Shown: piece after piece, positions 6,408 to 16,009 of the stretch
Layout of the letters: each line of letters starts with the position of its first letter
Position numbering within the stretch: the stretch's first letter is position 1
NCBI GenBank assembly: GCA_003086435.1
Contig: QEFD01000233.1
Location: 1 to 21,476 of the forward strand
Origin: Acidianus hospitalis
Lineage (GTDB): Archaea > Thermoproteota > Thermoprotei_A > Sulfolobales > Sulfolobaceae
DNA length: 21,476 nt
Reading direction: 5' to 3'
Position numbers and translations under genes: made by a program
The notes under the pieces: model-generated
Database searches by the model: none
Seen by the model: only the letters and a program-made list of their open reading frames with translations
What the model was told of the DNA's origin: nothing

Positions 6408-7598
6408 ATGAGTGACATCATAGATGAGGTCTTATCCAGCGTAAAGAATTCCAATATTTTCAAAAATAGGCAATATTTATCGCCCGATTATATCCCTGAC
6501 GAGTTACCACATAGAGAAGAACAAATAAAGAAAATTGCCAGTATATTAGCTCAAGTATACAGAGGAGAGAGGCCTAATAATATATTTATATATGGTTTAA
6601 CCGGTACAGGGAAGACTGCGGTAACTAAGTTTGTTTTAAACAAATTATATGAAAAAATTAAATCATTCAAGTATATTTATGTTAATACTAGGCAATCAGA
6701 TACCCCTTACAGGATTTTAGCAGATATTATAGAAAGTTTTGGAGAAAAAGTGCCATTTACTGGGTTATCTACTGCAGAGCTTTATCGGAGAATGCTTAAA
6801 ATTCTTAACGATGAGCGTACTATTATTATAATAGTTCTAGACGAAATAGATGCTATGGTTGAGAAGCATGGAGATGATATTCTTTATAGGTTAACAAGGA
6901 TAAATACCGAATTAAATAATGCTAAGGTTTCTTTAATAGGTATAACTAATGATGTGAAATTTGTTGATAATTTGGATCCTAGAGTTAGAAGTAGTTTAAG
7001 TGAAGAAGAATTAGTTTTTCCTCCTTATAATGCAGAAGAATTAGAAGATATATTACGTCGTAGAGCTTCCTTGGCATTTAAAGATGGAGTGATTTCGGAT
7101 GACATAATAAGACTATGTGCAGCATTGGCAGCTAGAGACCATGGTGATGCTAGAAGAGCTCTAGATTTATTACGAGTTGCAGGAGAAATTGCAGAAAGGC
7201 AAGGAGATACTAAAATAACTGAAGATCATATAGAGAAAGCTAGAATAGAGATTGAGAGAGATAGAGTGTATGAAATAATTTCTACGTTACCTTTTCATTC
7301 TAAAATCGTATTGATATCCATACTTAACGGATTAAAATATAAGAATACATTAACAACTGGAGAAGTGTATGAGATTTATAAGAAATTAACAAGCGAAATG
7401 GGTACAGAGTGCGTAACACAAAGGCGTGTCAGTGATATTTTGAATGAGCTTGATATGGTAGGAATAATAACGGCAACGGTTATTAATAGAGGAAGATATG
7501 GCAAAACAAAAGAAGTGAAATTAGCCGTAGATAAAGCTACTATAATTAGAGCTTTAAAGGATAATGATGAGAAATTAATAAGCCTTATTAAAGTCTAG
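6408..7598 (+). CDS. cdc6-1: Replication initiator Orc1-1 / Cdc6-1
   Basis: This initiator binds ORB elements and recruits the MCM helicase. The 396-aa protein starts at ATG 6408 ([11 protein letters not shown]), matching Sulfolobus Orc1-1; a longer frame from 6303 would only translate the ORB sequences. Walker A GLTGTGKT is at 63-70, Walker B VLDEID at 143-148, sensor 1 IGITND at about 177-182 and sensor 2 [11 protein letters not shown] at 246-256. A winged helix occupies about 290-396, with recognition helix [16 protein letters not shown] (337-352) and wing [11 protein letters not shown] (360-370). TTTTATTA at 6384-6391 is a weak promoter candidate about 20 bases before the ATG. Its position beside the ORBs fits autoregulation. 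Confidence 0.95.
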   Translation: MSDIIDEVLSSVKNSNIFKNRQYLSPDYIPDELPHREEQIKKIASILAQVYRGERPNNIFIYGLTGTGKTAVTKFVLNKLYEKIKSFKYIYVNTRQSDTPYRILADIIESFGEKVPFTGLSTAELYRRMLKILNDERTIIIIVLDEIDAMVEKHGDDILYRLTRINTELNNAKVSLIGITNDVKFVDNLDPRVRSSLSEEELVFPPYNAEELEDILRRRASLAFKDGVISDDIIRLCAALAARDHGDARRALDLLRVAGEIAERQGDTKITEDHIEKARIEIERDRVYEIISTLPFHSKIVLISILNGLKYKNTLTTGEVYEIYKKLTSEMGTECVTQRRVSDILNELDMVGIITATVINRGRYGKTKEVKLAVDKATIIRALKDNDEKLISLIKV

Positions 7599-7613
7599 GT
7601 TCTAAGCTAGTTT

Positions 7614-8135
7614 GTGCTAGTAAGTGGTATAGACGATGGATATTTTCCTTTGACATATAAAGGGAAACGTGGTAAATGTCCTTTAGTTTCAGTCACATTT
7701 GATGGATATAAATTAGTAGATGTTGACGTAGAGTTCATAACTGTAGATGGTGATGATGCTACAACCGCATACAAAAATCTTAGAAAAGGAGACATAAAGA
7801 TACTTGATAGTATAATTGTTGGTGGATTTAACTATATTATACCAGATAATAATTACATTATTTATTATGCTAGTAAACCAGATATTGATAGCATATTAAA
7901 TGCGGCAAGAAAACATTATAATGATAAACGTGTTAATGCGATTAAAGAGTTTTTATCTAATATGATTGCATTATCTACTAATCGTGGGACTGTTTATGTC
8001 AATACCGATTTAGACCTTAAAATGGTAAAAAGCGTAATAGAGTATTATCAAATATTTTCAAAATATCCAGAACCAATAAAATATGCACATATAATAGGAA
8101 AGGCAATAGGTCAATCGCAACTTATTTCTGATTGA
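7614..8135 (+). CDS. DUF99 (UPF0215) family protein
   Basis: This 173-aa protein starts at GTG 7614 ([12 protein letters not shown]), 15 bases after orc1-1. Family marks are the start GIDDG, the segment [10 protein letters not shown] (about 41-50) and [13 protein letters not shown] (about 63-75), in which acidic residues recur at strand ends as in nucleases. The family is archaeal; some databases name it endonuclease dU, a name I recall but cannot check here. The close spacing to the initiator gene suggests co-transcription and perhaps a DNA-maintenance role. The last 25 bases overlap the convergent thioesterase gene. Confidence 0.8.
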   Translation: MLVSGIDDGYFPLTYKGKRGKCPLVSVTFDGYKLVDVDVEFITVDGDDATTAYKNLRKGDIKILDSIIVGGFNYIIPDNNYIIYYASKPDIDSILNAARKHYNDKRVNAIKEFLSNMIALSTNRGTVYVNTDLDLKMVKSVIEYYQIFSKYPEPIKYAHIIGKAIGQSQLISD

Positions 8136-9028
8136 AGTCTCTTACTCGTTTTTACTCTTTCTTCTCTTTCTTTCAATCTTTCCTCGAATATCTTCTTCTC
8201 TTTTTCACTAGCTGGATTTAATTTAGGAATGGGTCTCGGTTTACCGTTCTCGTCTATAGCTACAAACGAGAAAACAGTTGAGGTGACAAGTCTTTTTTCT
8301 CCAGTATAATGATTTATTGCGTAAACTTTTCCTCCAACATCTAATGACGTATTTCCAGTATATTCTACTGCACCTTGAATTTCCAATATATCTCCTATTT
8401 TTACTGGTGAAATAAAATCTGCGGGACCTGCAGATACGGTAAAAGCGTTACCCTTGGAATATAGCTTTGCAACAATTGCTAAAGCTTCATCAAGCATTGT
8501 ATACATCTTTCCAGCATATAATATACCATTTCCAAATCCATGCTCTGGATAAATAGTTCTTATGTAACTTCTAGTAAAACTTAAGTCGAGTATATCATCT
8601 ATATCACTCATTGTATGTTTCTTTCTCTCAAGCCTTTGCATTCTTCTTTTTTCTGCATTCTCATCTGGAGGAATCTTAATATCGAGTTTTCTAGGTTTAT
8701 TATTTTCGTCCACAGCAACATAAGTCATTAATCCTACAGCACCTAATTCTTCTTTCTCTCCTCGTCTAATGCAACCTTTAACCTCAATTTCTACTGAGCT
8801 ATTCCACGTTGCGTTAGCTTTAGCTATTACTCGTAATACATCACCTAATCTAGCAGGTCTAAACAAGAAAATATAATCGACAGAGGCAAGTAAATAATTT
8901 CCTTTGCTAATGCTTGACATTAAGATTCCTGCAGTGTCTATAAGCCAACTCATGTATATGCCTCCATGTAATGAACCAAAATGATTAGTGTGCCAAGGGA
9001 AAACGTTATAATAGGTCTCTGTTCTCAT
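8111..9028 (-). CDS. Double-hotdog acyl-CoA thioesterase
   Basis: The 305-aa protein has two hotdog domains, at about 5-130 and 150-275. Each has the long helix segment after a loop ([37 protein letters not shown]) and each ends with an [13 protein letters not shown] strand, here [10 protein letters not shown] and [10 protein letters not shown]. This is the layout of acyl-CoA hydrolases of the BACH/BFIT kind, which cleave acyl-CoA to acid and CoA; the substrate is not predictable. A highly charged tail ([16 protein letters not shown]) follows. The start overlaps the nadM stop in ATGA, with an AGTGAT-like site upstream. It is the last gene of a leftward cluster. Confidence 0.85.
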   Translation of the reverse strand: MRTETYYNVFPWHTNHFGSLHGGIYMSWLIDTAGILMSSISKGNYLLASVDYIFLFRPARLGDVLRVIAKANATWNSSVEIEVKGCIRRGEKEELGAVGLMTYVAVDENNKPRKLDIKIPPDENAEKRRMQRLERKKHTMSDIDDILDLSFTRSYIRTIYPEHGFGNGILYAGKMYTMLDEALAIVAKLYSKGNAFTVSAGPADFISPVKIGDILEIQGAVEYTGNTSLDVGGKVYAINHYTGEKRLVTSTVFSFVAIDENGKPRPIPKLNPASEKEKKIFEERLKEREERVKTSKRLQSEISCD

Positions 9029-9546
9029 TTTTTATCACTTCCAGTAATTTCTTTTAGTCTTTCGTCCCCTTTTATACTTTTTATATAGTTATATACACTA
9101 CTAGGTACTAAATCTTTCCATTCTTCATTCATTATTATTAATTTTCTTATCAATGTAGAATTATATTTCTCCCTATTAAATGCAGGAGGAATATCTATTT
9201 CTACTCCCGCTTCCTTAAATAGTCTAACAACTAATGGATTTCTTGCAAATACCTTTTGGAAGGCTGGTACATACATTTTTACATGATATGCCCAAACGTT
9301 ATTCATTAAAATATCTGGAATTGGAATAATATAATATCTATCTGTAGGAATTCCGTACTCTTTTAGTGCCATCCTTATCATTTCTATTCTTTCTCCTGCA
9401 GTGAATGGATTATTTAGTGTGTGACTTTCTTGCGCACTACCTACTATTATTATTAGTTCATCAACTCTCTCTAAAGCCCATTTTACTACACTTAAATGAC
9501 CTAAGTGGAATGGCTGGAATCTTCCTGGATAGATCCCTCTAAGCAA
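9025..9546 (-). CDS. nadM: Nicotinamide-nucleotide adenylyltransferase
   Basis: It joins NMN and ATP to make NAD. The 173-aa protein shows the nucleotidyltransferase signature [10 protein letters not shown] (8-17) and the second motif NSTLIRKL (about 128-135); [19 protein letters not shown] (about 36-54) is typical of archaeal NadM. It starts at TTG 9546. A GGTGA ribosome binding site at 9553-9557, six bases upstream, fixes that start within the end of the SAM hydrolase gene (46-base overlap). The next gene overlaps by four bases. Confidence 0.94.
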   Translation of the reverse strand: MLRGIYPGRFQPFHLGHLSVVKWALERVDELIIIVGSAQESHTLNNPFTAGERIEMIRMALKEYGIPTDRYYIIPIPDILMNNVWAYHVKMYVPAFQKVFARNPLVVRLFKEAGVEIDIPPAFNREKYNSTLIRKLIIMNEEWKDLVPSSVYNYIKSIKGDERLKEITGSDKK

Positions 9547-10319
9547 ATATCTTCACCTTCTGAAGCATTAAGTTTTATAGATGCATTCTCTTTATTAATA
9601 CCTATTTCTATGAAGCCGTAACCATTTTTATATACTAGGAACTCATTACCTTTGCTTTCGCCAAAAGTATTTACTTTTCTTGCAATTAATCTGTTGTTAT
9701 TGAAAATAATCTTTACATTTTCGTCTACAAACGAAATATTACGGATGCTCGTAGCTATATTACCAAAATGATCTATGTATATTATCTTACCACAAACTAA
9801 ATTTTTATCCTTTATTATATTATAATTGTAGCTAAGTTTTACTAGTTCATCCTTACTTATTTTCGGACCAAACGTATGAATATCTACTCCTGCTGACACA
9901 AAACCTGCAGTAGTTGCAAATATATCCCTGCCATGGAATGTCCTAGAAATGTTTTTTGATAAGTATAACCTTGGATTGCTTATTTCGATCACTTCGTCTA
10001 TGCCGTCCTCAGATATTGCAGGATATAGAACTCCGTTATCTGGACCTATAAAGAAATAATTTTTTGATTTTACCAATAGAGCTTTTCTACTTGTGCCTAC
10101 TCCTGGATCTACTACCACCAAAAATATTGAACCTTTTCTGAAATATTTGTACGCCGTATAAAGTAAATATGATGCCGCATACAAGTTGAAATTTTTCGAG
10201 TTAGGTGTTATATATGTTATATCCACTTCGTTATTTATTCTTCTAATTACTGCTTCCATTACTCCATTATAATTATCGCTTATTCCAAAATCAGTTAGAA
10301 TTGCTATGGTTTTCCTCGT
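9501..10319 (-). CDS. S-adenosyl-L-methionine hydrolase (DUF62), probable ACG start
   Basis: The family splits SAM with water to adenosine and methionine (SAM hydroxide adenosyltransferase). [18 protein letters not shown] and TFHGRD carry counterparts of the Asp-Arg-His residues known in the Pyrococcus enzyme. The first ATG (10259) would give 252 aa but leave out the conserved first strand [17 protein letters not shown], which is encoded in frame just upstream, and the family needs its aspartate for SAM binding. No ATG, GTG or TTG lies between that strand and the in-frame stop at 10326-10328. A GGTGA site (10326-10330) stands six bases before ACG (10317-10319), the same spacing as for nadM and radA, giving [12 protein letters not shown] and 272 aa. 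The gene overlaps the end of the CYTH gene by 29 bases. The enzyme call is firm; the start is inferred. Confidence 0.85.
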   Translation of the reverse strand, partial: TRKTIAILTDFGISDNYNGVMEAVIRRINNEVDITYITPNSKNFNLYAASYLLYTAYKYFRKGSIFLVVVDPGVGTSRKALLVKSKNYFFIGPDNGVLYPAISEDGIDEVIEISNPRLYLSKNISRTFHGRDIFATTAGFVSAGVDIHTFGPKISKDELVKLSYNYNIIKDKNLVCGKIIYIDHFGNIATSIRNISFVDENVKIIFNNNRLIARKVNTFGESKGNEFLVYKNGYGFIEIGINKENASIKLNASEGEDICLEGSIQEDSSHST

Positions 10320-10851
10320 TTTTACTCACCAGTAATTCTAAGTATGACTTTTTAATCTGTGTTGCTCTTATTTTATATTTTTTAAGAAATAAATTTACAT
10401 ATTCAATAAGTTTTTCTTCAGTTGAATTCGGTATTACTATTTCTATAAATTCTCCAAGATCTTTCACGCTATCTAGACAAATTATAAATTCTCCATCTTT
10501 TAGAAAGATTCTATTTTTAACAACTGTGTATACAGGTTTAAATCCAAGTTTTTCTAAAATTTTAATAAGATTATCCGCATTATTTACATTTACTGTTATT
10601 TCTTCTCTAGACTTACTTATTTTTCCTATTTTAGGACCTTTATACGTAAATTCTATTCCACTATCTGTCTTTCTTATTCTTAATGCTTCATCTGTTTTCC
10701 TGAAATCTCTAAATTCACTATTAAAATAAATATCTTCTTCTGTTTCTTTCTTTATTAATTGCATTCCATCATTTAATAATTTATCATAAAGTTCTGTTAA
10801 TGTAGGAGATTCAAGCTTTAATTTTACTTCTCTTTCTATTATATCAGCCAT
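10291..10851 (-). CDS. CYTH-domain protein (triphosphatase or class IV adenylate cyclase type)
   Basis: The ExExK signature of the CYTH tunnel fold is at the N-terminus (IEREVKLKL). Further charged strand residues follow as in the family: [36 protein letters not shown] enzymes bind a triphosphate and metal ions and act as inorganic or thiamine triphosphatases, or as class IV (CyaB-type) adenylate cyclases; archaeal members are mostly of unknown activity. Two ATGs are possible, 10857 and 10851. The second lies about 26 bases after a minus-strand TATA box (10873-10882), so I prefer it (186 aa). It heads the leftward cluster with SAM hydrolase, NadM and thioesterase; its tail overlaps the SAM hydrolase start. 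Confidence 0.85.
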   Translation of the reverse strand: MADIIEREVKLKLESPTLTELYDKLLNDGMQLIKKETEEDIYFNSEFRDFRKTDEALRIRKTDSGIEFTYKGPKIGKISKSREEITVNVNNADNLIKILEKLGFKPVYTVVKNRIFLKDGEFIICLDSVKDLGEFIEIVIPNSTEEKLIEYVNLFLKKYKIRATQIKKSYLELLVSKNEENHSNSN

Positions 10852-10855
10852 TTGC

Positions 10856-11863
10856 ATGTCTACTATTGAAAACTATATAAAAAAGTATGATAAAGTCTTT
10901 GAAATTTCTCCTTCGTTAAAAGCTATAGAATTATCACGTAAGTACGGATTTTTAGATTATATGGTGGAAAGATATTTGCATATATTTAGACACGAAGCAG
11001 AAGATTTTCTATATTCGTGTAATTTTCCATTGAAAAAAAGTATAAGATGTAATACATTAAAGATAGATTGTAATGAATTAGAGTCCAGAATGGAACAGAA
11101 AGGTTTCAAATTAGAAAAGGTAAGTTGGTTAAAACATGGTTATATAGTAAAGAAAGCGCCTCCTAAACCTTCCTTAGGGGCCACATTAGAATATTTACAA
11201 GGTTATTATTATATTCAAGGTTTAGCTTCTATGGTTCCAGCATATGTTCTCAATCCTTCATCTTCAGATACTGTGCTAGATATGGCAGCAGCTCCAGGAG
11301 GTAAAACTACGCAGTTATCTCAAATAATGAATAATGAAGGTTTAATTGTAGCTGTAGAGAAATCGAGATTAAGAGTAACATCCCTTTTATCAAATATTAG
11401 CAGGCTTGGCGTCCGTAACGTTTTATTATTAAGATCAGACGTGAGGACTTTAGAAAAAACTACTCTCTCATTTGATAAGATACTTTTAGACGCTCCGTGT
11501 TCTGGAGAAGGATTAATACCCGAAGATCAATCTAGAAAAACAAAAACTTCACTTGATGAACTAAAACGCTTTAGTTTTACTCAGTTACAATTAATTTATA
11601 CTGCGTACAAATTACTTAAAAAAGGAGGAGAACTTGTTTACTCGACGTGTAGTATAGCTCCAGAGGAAGATGAGATGATAGTTAATTTTGCTATTGAAGA
11701 GCTAGGAATGAAGGCTATAAAAATCTCTGGATATCCTGCAGAAAATGGTATTGTAGAATATAATGGAGTTTCGTTTAATGAGGAAGTGTCGAATTGTATC
11801 AGATTTTATCCTCATAAGAATGGGACAGAGGGATTTTTTATATGTCATCTCAAAAAATGCTAG
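10856..11863 (+). CDS. NSUN-family RNA 5-methylcytosine methyltransferase
   Basis: It transfers a methyl group from SAM to C5 of cytosine in tRNA or rRNA. SAM motif [12 protein letters not shown] is at 141-151. The two cysteines of the family mechanism are in DAPCSGEG (C215, motif IV) and STCS (C265, motif VI). The N-terminal part (RCNTLK near 64-69) resembles the NSUN/RsmB start. No PUA domain is built in, but the next gene, overlapping by 22 bases, encodes one, so the pair may act together as fused NSUN6-like enzymes do (inference). Its ATG overlaps the divergent CYTH reading frame at CATG. The exact RNA target is unknown. Confidence 0.9.
   Translation: MSTIENYIKKYDKVFEISPSLKAIELSRKYGFLDYMVERYLHIFRHEAEDFLYSCNFPLKKSIRCNTLKIDCNELESRMEQKGFKLEKVSWLKHGYIVKKAPPKPSLGATLEYLQGYYYIQGLASMVPAYVLNPSSSDTVLDMAAAPGGKTTQLSQIMNNEGLIVAVEKSRLRVTSLLSNISRLGVRNVLLLRSDVRTLEKTTLSFDKILLDAPCSGEGLIPEDQSRKTKTSLDELKRFSFTQLQLIYTAYKLLKKGGELVYSTCSIAPEEDEMIVNFAIEELGMKAIKISGYPAENGIVEYNGVSFNEEVSNCIRFYPHKNGTEGFFICHLKKC
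10873..10882 (-). promoter_or_regulatory. TATA box of the CYTH-SAM hydrolase-nadM cluster
   Basis: Minus-strand TTTTTATATA is centred about 26 bases from ATG 10851. It lies inside the coding region of the divergent methyltransferase gene. Confidence 0.5.
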
Positions 11864-12366
11864 TAAAAACTATTAGTGCACATGAATTAATGAAGATTTT
11901 AGAAAAAATAATAATGGAATTTGATTGTTCATACGATGAAATCTATGAACATTTTTCCAAGTGCTATATATATGAAATTATTGGGGAAAAGTTCTCACAA
12001 ATAAGTTTATCTACATCAGATTTTTCAAATATAATTAACGTAATGTCAAAAATAGGATTACATCCATATATGATTGGCACCCCGATTTTAAGGGTAACTA
12101 AATCAAAAAAGATATTTCCTTTATTGCCATTAGGCAATATTCTCACAAAATATTGTAAAAAAATTATAAGACTAAATGAAAACCTTATAAATAAGATAAT
12201 TTATGGAAAAACTATAGAAATTAATGATAAAATTGGTTTTAACAGAGCTATTATAGTAAACAAATATGGAGAGTTTATCGCATATGCTAAAATCAAGCGA
12301 GAAAAAAATTATACGTTGATAATACCAGAATTAGATATAGGTTGGTATTTAAGGAAGGGTGGATAA
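11842..12366 (+). CDS. PUA-domain RNA-binding protein
   Basis: This 174-aa protein has a variable N-terminal half and a PUA-like C-terminal domain (about 95-174), recognised from the strand [17 protein letters not shown] and the closing [15 protein letters not shown] domains bind structured RNA in modification enzymes and ribosome-assembly factors such as Nip7. The start lies inside the methyltransferase gene (22-base overlap), which suggests a shared RNA substrate or complex. The N-terminal half (residues 1-90) could be a pre-PUA domain; I cannot assign it further. Confidence 0.7.
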   Translation: MSSQKMLVKTISAHELMKILEKIIMEFDCSYDEIYEHFSKCYIYEIIGEKFSQISLSTSDFSNIINVMSKIGLHPYMIGTPILRVTKSKKIFPLLPLGNILTKYCKKIIRLNENLINKIIYGKTIEINDKIGFNRAIIVNKYGEFIAYAKIKREKNYTLIIPELDIGWYLRKGG

Positions 12367-12367
12367 A

Positions 12368-12410
12368 ATATATAATAGTAGTTGTCAAAGTTCTAAGTTT
12401 AGAAAGGTGA
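12368..12410 (+). promoter_or_regulatory. radA promoter and ribosome binding site
   Basis: TATATAAT (about 12369-12376) should place the transcript start near 12398. The short leader contains AGGTGA (12405-12410), six bases before TTG 12417. This fixes the non-ATG start and shows a leadered message, unlike many genes here. Confidence 0.55.
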
Positions 12411-12416
12411 ATAAAT

Positions 12417-13391
12417 TTGGCTGATCAAGTCCAAGAGAAGAAAAAACCTAAAAGTATCGAGGATCTTAGCGGAGTGGGCCAAGCTGTATTAAATAAATTA
12501 ATAGACGCTGGGTATTCAAGTCTTGAAGCAATAGCAGTAGCGTCTCCACAAGACCTTAGCGTTGCAGCAGGAATTCCGTTAACTACAGCACAACGTATTA
12601 TAAAGGAAGCTAGAGATGCACTAGATATTAGGTTCAAGACTGCTTTAGAAGTCAAAAAAGAAAGAATGAATGTTAGAAAGATAACTACTAGTAGCCAAGC
12701 TTTAGACGGATTATTAGGTGGTGGAATAGAAACTAGGACAATGACAGAATTCTTTGGAGAATTTGGATCTGGAAAGACGCAAATATGCCATCAAATTTCT
12801 GTAAATGTACAATTGCCACCTGAGAAAGGTGGGCTGTCTGGTAAAGCAGTTTATATTGACACCGAAGGTACCTTTAGATGGGAAAGAATAGAAGCTATGG
12901 CAAAGGCTGCAGGATTAGATCCCGATACTGCAATGGATAATATATATTATATGAGAGCTATAAACTCTGATCATCAAATAGCGATAGGAGACGATTTACA
13001 AGAATTTATAGCTAAAAATCCATCAGTAAAAGTAGTTATAGTAGATTCAGTAACTTCACATTTTAGGGCAGAATACACTGGTAGAGAGAATTTGGCCGCA
13101 AGGCAGCAGAAATTAAACAAGCATCTTCATCAGTTAACTAGATTAGCAGAAATATATGATCTGGCAGTTATTATTACCAATCAAGTAATGGCAAGGCCGG
13201 ACATGTTTTACGGAGATCCTACTGTGGCAGTAGGAGGTCACACGCTTTATCACGTTCCAGGAATAAGAGTCCAATTAAAGAAGAGCAGAGGAAACAAAAG
13301 GATAGCAAGAATAGTAGATGCACCGCATTTACCAGAAGGAGAGGTAGTGTTTGCAATAACAGAAGAAGGAATTAGGGACGCTGAAGAATAA
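12417..13391 (+). CDS. radA: DNA repair and recombination protein RadA
   Basis: This archaeal RecA/Rad51 recombinase forms filaments on single-stranded DNA and exchanges strands. The 324-aa protein has an N-terminal helix-hairpin-helix domain (about 12-70), then the FxxA polymerisation motif FKTA (73-76), Walker A GEFGSGKT (114-121) and Walker B VKVVIVD (204-210). L1 starts near [16 protein letters not shown], and L2 is in the [20 protein letters not shown] stretch. No intein is present. It starts at TTG with a clear GGTGA site and has its own TATA box. It lies about 6 kb from the origin, as in other Sulfolobales to my knowledge. Confidence 0.98.
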   Translation: MADQVQEKKKPKSIEDLSGVGQAVLNKLIDAGYSSLEAIAVASPQDLSVAAGIPLTTAQRIIKEARDALDIRFKTALEVKKERMNVRKITTSSQALDGLLGGGIETRTMTEFFGEFGSGKTQICHQISVNVQLPPEKGGLSGKAVYIDTEGTFRWERIEAMAKAAGLDPDTAMDNIYYMRAINSDHQIAIGDDLQEFIAKNPSVKVVIVDSVTSHFRAEYTGRENLAARQQKLNKHLHQLTRLAEIYDLAVIITNQVMARPDMFYGDPTVAVGGHTLYHVPGIRVQLKKSRGNKRIARIVDAPHLPEGEVVFAITEEGIRDAEE

Positions 13392-13400
13392 TTTTTTAAA
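13392..13400 (+). promoter_or_regulatory. TATA box of the HIT gene
   Basis: TTTTTTAAA right after the radA stop is centred about 26 bases before ATG 13422. It therefore supports that ATG over the earlier one at 13401. Confidence 0.5.
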
Positions 13401-13421
13401 ATGGCCAATATTTTCAATATT

Positions 13422-13943
13422 ATGGATTTTCTATGGGCTCCTTGGAGATCTAAATATGTAGCAGACTCGTCCAAGAGTAAAAGAGAAGAAAAATGCATAT
13501 TTTGTGAGTTTCCCGAGCAAAATGATGATGAAAGAAATTTAATAGTATACAGAAGTAAGTACGCTTACATCATTCTTAATAGATTTCCGTATAATCCAAG
13601 CCATGTCATGATTGTTCCATATAGGCATATTTCATCTGTTGAGCTATTGGAAGATAATGAGGCCCAAGATATTTTTAGGTTAATTAAAATTACATTAGCA
13701 GCGATTCGGAAGGTTTATTCTCCCGATGGCTTTAACATAGGTATAAATATTGGTAGAACGGCAGGGGCTGGTATAGAAGCTCACGTGCACGTGCATATTG
13801 TACCTAGATGGAATGGCGATGCTAATTTCATGCCAGTACTATCAAATACAAAAGTATTACCAGAGGACTTAGAAACCACTTATGTAAAATTAAAAAAGGC
13901 AATTGAAGATATTATTAACAATGAAGATTCTCTCGATCACTGA
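13422..13943 (+). CDS. HIT-family nucleotide hydrolase or phosphorylase
   Basis: The histidine triad [10 protein letters not shown] (about 121-130) is intact, and the N-terminus [13 protein letters not shown] is typical of the Ap4A phosphorylase-like HIT branch. A CIFC pair (about 26-29) belongs to the usual CxxC knuckle of this branch, perhaps with a histidine completing a zinc site. HIT enzymes cleave or transfer nucleotidyl groups through a histidine intermediate; the substrate is likely a dinucleoside polyphosphate or AMP-conjugate. I prefer ATG 13422 (173 aa) over 13401 because family members start this way and the TATA spacing fits. Confidence 0.88.
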   Translation: MDFLWAPWRSKYVADSSKSKREEKCIFCEFPEQNDDERNLIVYRSKYAYIILNRFPYNPSHVMIVPYRHISSVELLEDNEAQDIFRLIKITLAAIRKVYSPDGFNIGINIGRTAGAGIEAHVHVHIVPRWNGDANFMPVLSNTKVLPEDLETTYVKLKKAIEDIINNEDSLDH

Positions 13944-13968
13944 AACATGATGAAGGCAGGGTTTGCAG

Positions 13969-15186
13969 ATGACATATATAAAATATTTTGATGAAATAGT
14001 AAAAATTAGGGAAAGAATATCTCCATATATTCATGAGACTCCATTAGATTATTCTACTACGTTCTCAAGAATGGCAAATTCAAATGTTTATTTAAAGCTC
14101 GAAAATTTACAAAAAACTGGCTCGTTTAAAGTTAGAGGAGCTTTCTCTAAGCTTCTCACATTATCAGACGAAGAAAAGAAAAGAGGAGTAATTGCAGTTT
14201 CTGCAGGAAATCATGCACAAGGCGTTGCTTATGCCTCTAAAGTTTTAGGAATTAAATCAGTAATAGTAATGCCAGAAACTGCGCCTATTTCAAAGTATTT
14301 ATCTACTAAAAGTTATGGTGCAGAAGTTATACTTTATGGTTCATATTTACATGAAAGTATGAGCAAAGCTGAAGAAATAATAAAAGAGCGTAACTTAGTT
14401 TTAGTTCATCCCTATGACGATATTAATGTTATTTTAGGTCAAGGCACTTTAGGACTAGAAATTCTATCGCAGATATCTCCAGACGTAGTAGTCGTTCCAG
14501 TAGGTGGAGGAGGTCTAATTTCTGGAATATCTATAGCATTAAAAGCTAAAAATAGAAACATAAAAATAATAGGCGTTCAATCTTCAGCTTCTCCTTCTTT
14601 AAAAATTTCAAAAGATCTAGGTAGGTTAACTGAGATAGAGCCTTCATATTCTATAGCTGACGGAATATTAGTAAAAACCCCATCTAAACTTACTTTTGAT
14701 ATAATAAGTGAACTAGTAGATGATATCGTGTTAGTTGATGATGATGAAATAGCTTGTGCAATGTCCTTGTTATTAGAGAGAGCAAAAACACTTGTAGAAG
14801 GAGCCGGGGCCGCTTCTTTAGCAGCTATAATTTCATCTAAAATAAAGCTTAATCCTTCTCAAAAAGTAGTTAGTATATTAAGTGGAGGGAACGTTGATCT
14901 CTCGTTATTATCTCATATTATAGAGAAAAATCTATATAAAATAAAACGTATAGTGAAAGTAAAGGTAATAGTTCCAGATAAACCAGGATATTTAAATAAA
15001 GTCTTGAGTTATGTTGCAAAAATTAGAGGAAATATTATAGATGTAGTTCACGATAGAATAAGTAGTGATGTAAAACCAGGATACACTAAGATATACGTAA
15101 TGTTTGAAATTTCATCAACAGACGCAATAAGTGAATTAATTCTTGATCTAGCTAAGGAAGGCATAGATGCAAAGATTGTAGATTAA
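13969..15186 (+). CDS. ilvA: Threonine ammonia-lyase with ACT domain
   Basis: This PLP enzyme deaminates threonine to 2-oxobutanoate, the entry to isoleucine synthesis; it may also act on serine. The PLP lysine is K54 in TGSFKVRGA, with phosphate-binding VGGGGLISG (about 176-184) and a C-terminal LSGGNVD. An ACT domain (about 325-405) gives likely allosteric control. At 405 aa it is of the shorter single-ACT type (TdcB/ilvA-like), so a biosynthetic or catabolic role cannot be separated. A TTG at 13963 would add two residues. It is followed by the prephenate dehydratase gene, another ACT-containing amino acid enzyme. Confidence 0.92.
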   Translation: MTYIKYFDEIVKIRERISPYIHETPLDYSTTFSRMANSNVYLKLENLQKTGSFKVRGAFSKLLTLSDEEKKRGVIAVSAGNHAQGVAYASKVLGIKSVIVMPETAPISKYLSTKSYGAEVILYGSYLHESMSKAEEIIKERNLVLVHPYDDINVILGQGTLGLEILSQISPDVVVVPVGGGGLISGISIALKAKNRNIKIIGVQSSASPSLKISKDLGRLTEIEPSYSIADGILVKTPSKLTFDIISELVDDIVLVDDDEIACAMSLLLERAKTLVEGAGAASLAAIISSKIKLNPSQKVVSILSGGNVDLSLLSHIIEKNLYKIKRIVKVKVIVPDKPGYLNKVLSYVAKIRGNIIDVVHDRISSDVKPGYTKIYVMFEISSTDAISELILDLAKEGIDAKIVD

Positions 15187-15224
15187 ATTTTTATTTTAGA
15201 GAAAGAGTAAGAAGTGGGATCCAA

Positions 15225-16009
15225 ATGGAATTTATTATCTAGGTCCTAAAGGGAGTTTCTCACATGAAGCCGCTTTAAAGATTAGCAATGCTATTTATGT
15301 AGAAGTACAATCGATATCAGAAATATTTTATAAAGTGAGTTCTGAAGGCAAGCTGGGTATAGTTCCTATAGAAAATAGTTTAGAAGGTCCTGTCAACGAG
15401 ACCTTAGATAATTTATTTAAGTTTGATGATATATTTGTTAATAAAATTATTGAATTAAAGATTAATTTGGTTTTAGCATCTAAGGAAGATATTAATATAA
15501 AACATATAAAGAATATTTATACGCATTTATACGCATATAAGGAAGCGCAAAATTCATTGCGTAAACTGGGTATTACTAATAATATAATACCAGTAGAAAG
15601 CACTTCTAAGGCAGCCCTATTAGCTTTGTCTGATCCAAATTCTGCAGCCTTATGTTCAGAATTTGCTGCTAGACTTTATGGATTGAAAATTTTAGCTCAT
15701 GGAGTTCAAGATTATGATAATAATATTACTAAATTCGCCTTAATTTCCAAAAATGTTAGCTTTAGAGGAGAAAGATCCATGATTTTATTCACTGTTCCAG
15801 ATTTACCGGGGAGTTTATATAAAGTTCTAGAAAAATTTTATGTGTTTAATAAAAATTTAAAAATGATATATTCTAGGCCCGTAAGAAGCATACCTTGGAA
15901 TTATTACTTTTATGTGGAGTACGAAGGATCTTATGAGGAGAAATTATTAAATGAACTCAAAAAAGTAACTACTTCACTCAAATTTAAAGGAAGTTATAAC
16001 ATTACATAA
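15225..16009 (+). CDS. pheA: Prephenate dehydratase, start out of frame
   Basis: It makes phenylpyruvate from prephenate, for phenylalanine. The dehydratase domain contains [13 protein letters not shown] (starting near 15236), [17 protein letters not shown] and the catalytic motif as TKF (family TRF). A C-terminal ACT domain has [10 protein letters not shown] and YSRP (family ESRP), implying feedback control. The only ATG before the conserved start is 15225, but it reads ATG GAA TTT ATT ATC TAG. Rereading one T after TTT would give [12 protein letters not shown], the expected N-terminus. So there is a one-base deletion, a sequencing error, a -1 frameshift, or initiation at ATT 15230. The first in-frame start (GTG 15335) would cut off conserved sequence. 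The 3' end overlaps the convergent gene by 8 bases. Confidence 0.8.

Noticed and set aside
10301..10729. 142-codon open frame opposite the CYTH gene
   Set aside because: It is antisense to a gene with a clear domain, has no recognisable motif or promoter, and reflects AT-rich codon use.
13944..13998. C box-like ATGATGA near the ilvA start, as a possible C/D sRNA
   Set aside because: No D box (CTGA) lies downstream at the right distance and no C'/D' pair can be placed; it is mostly coding sequence.
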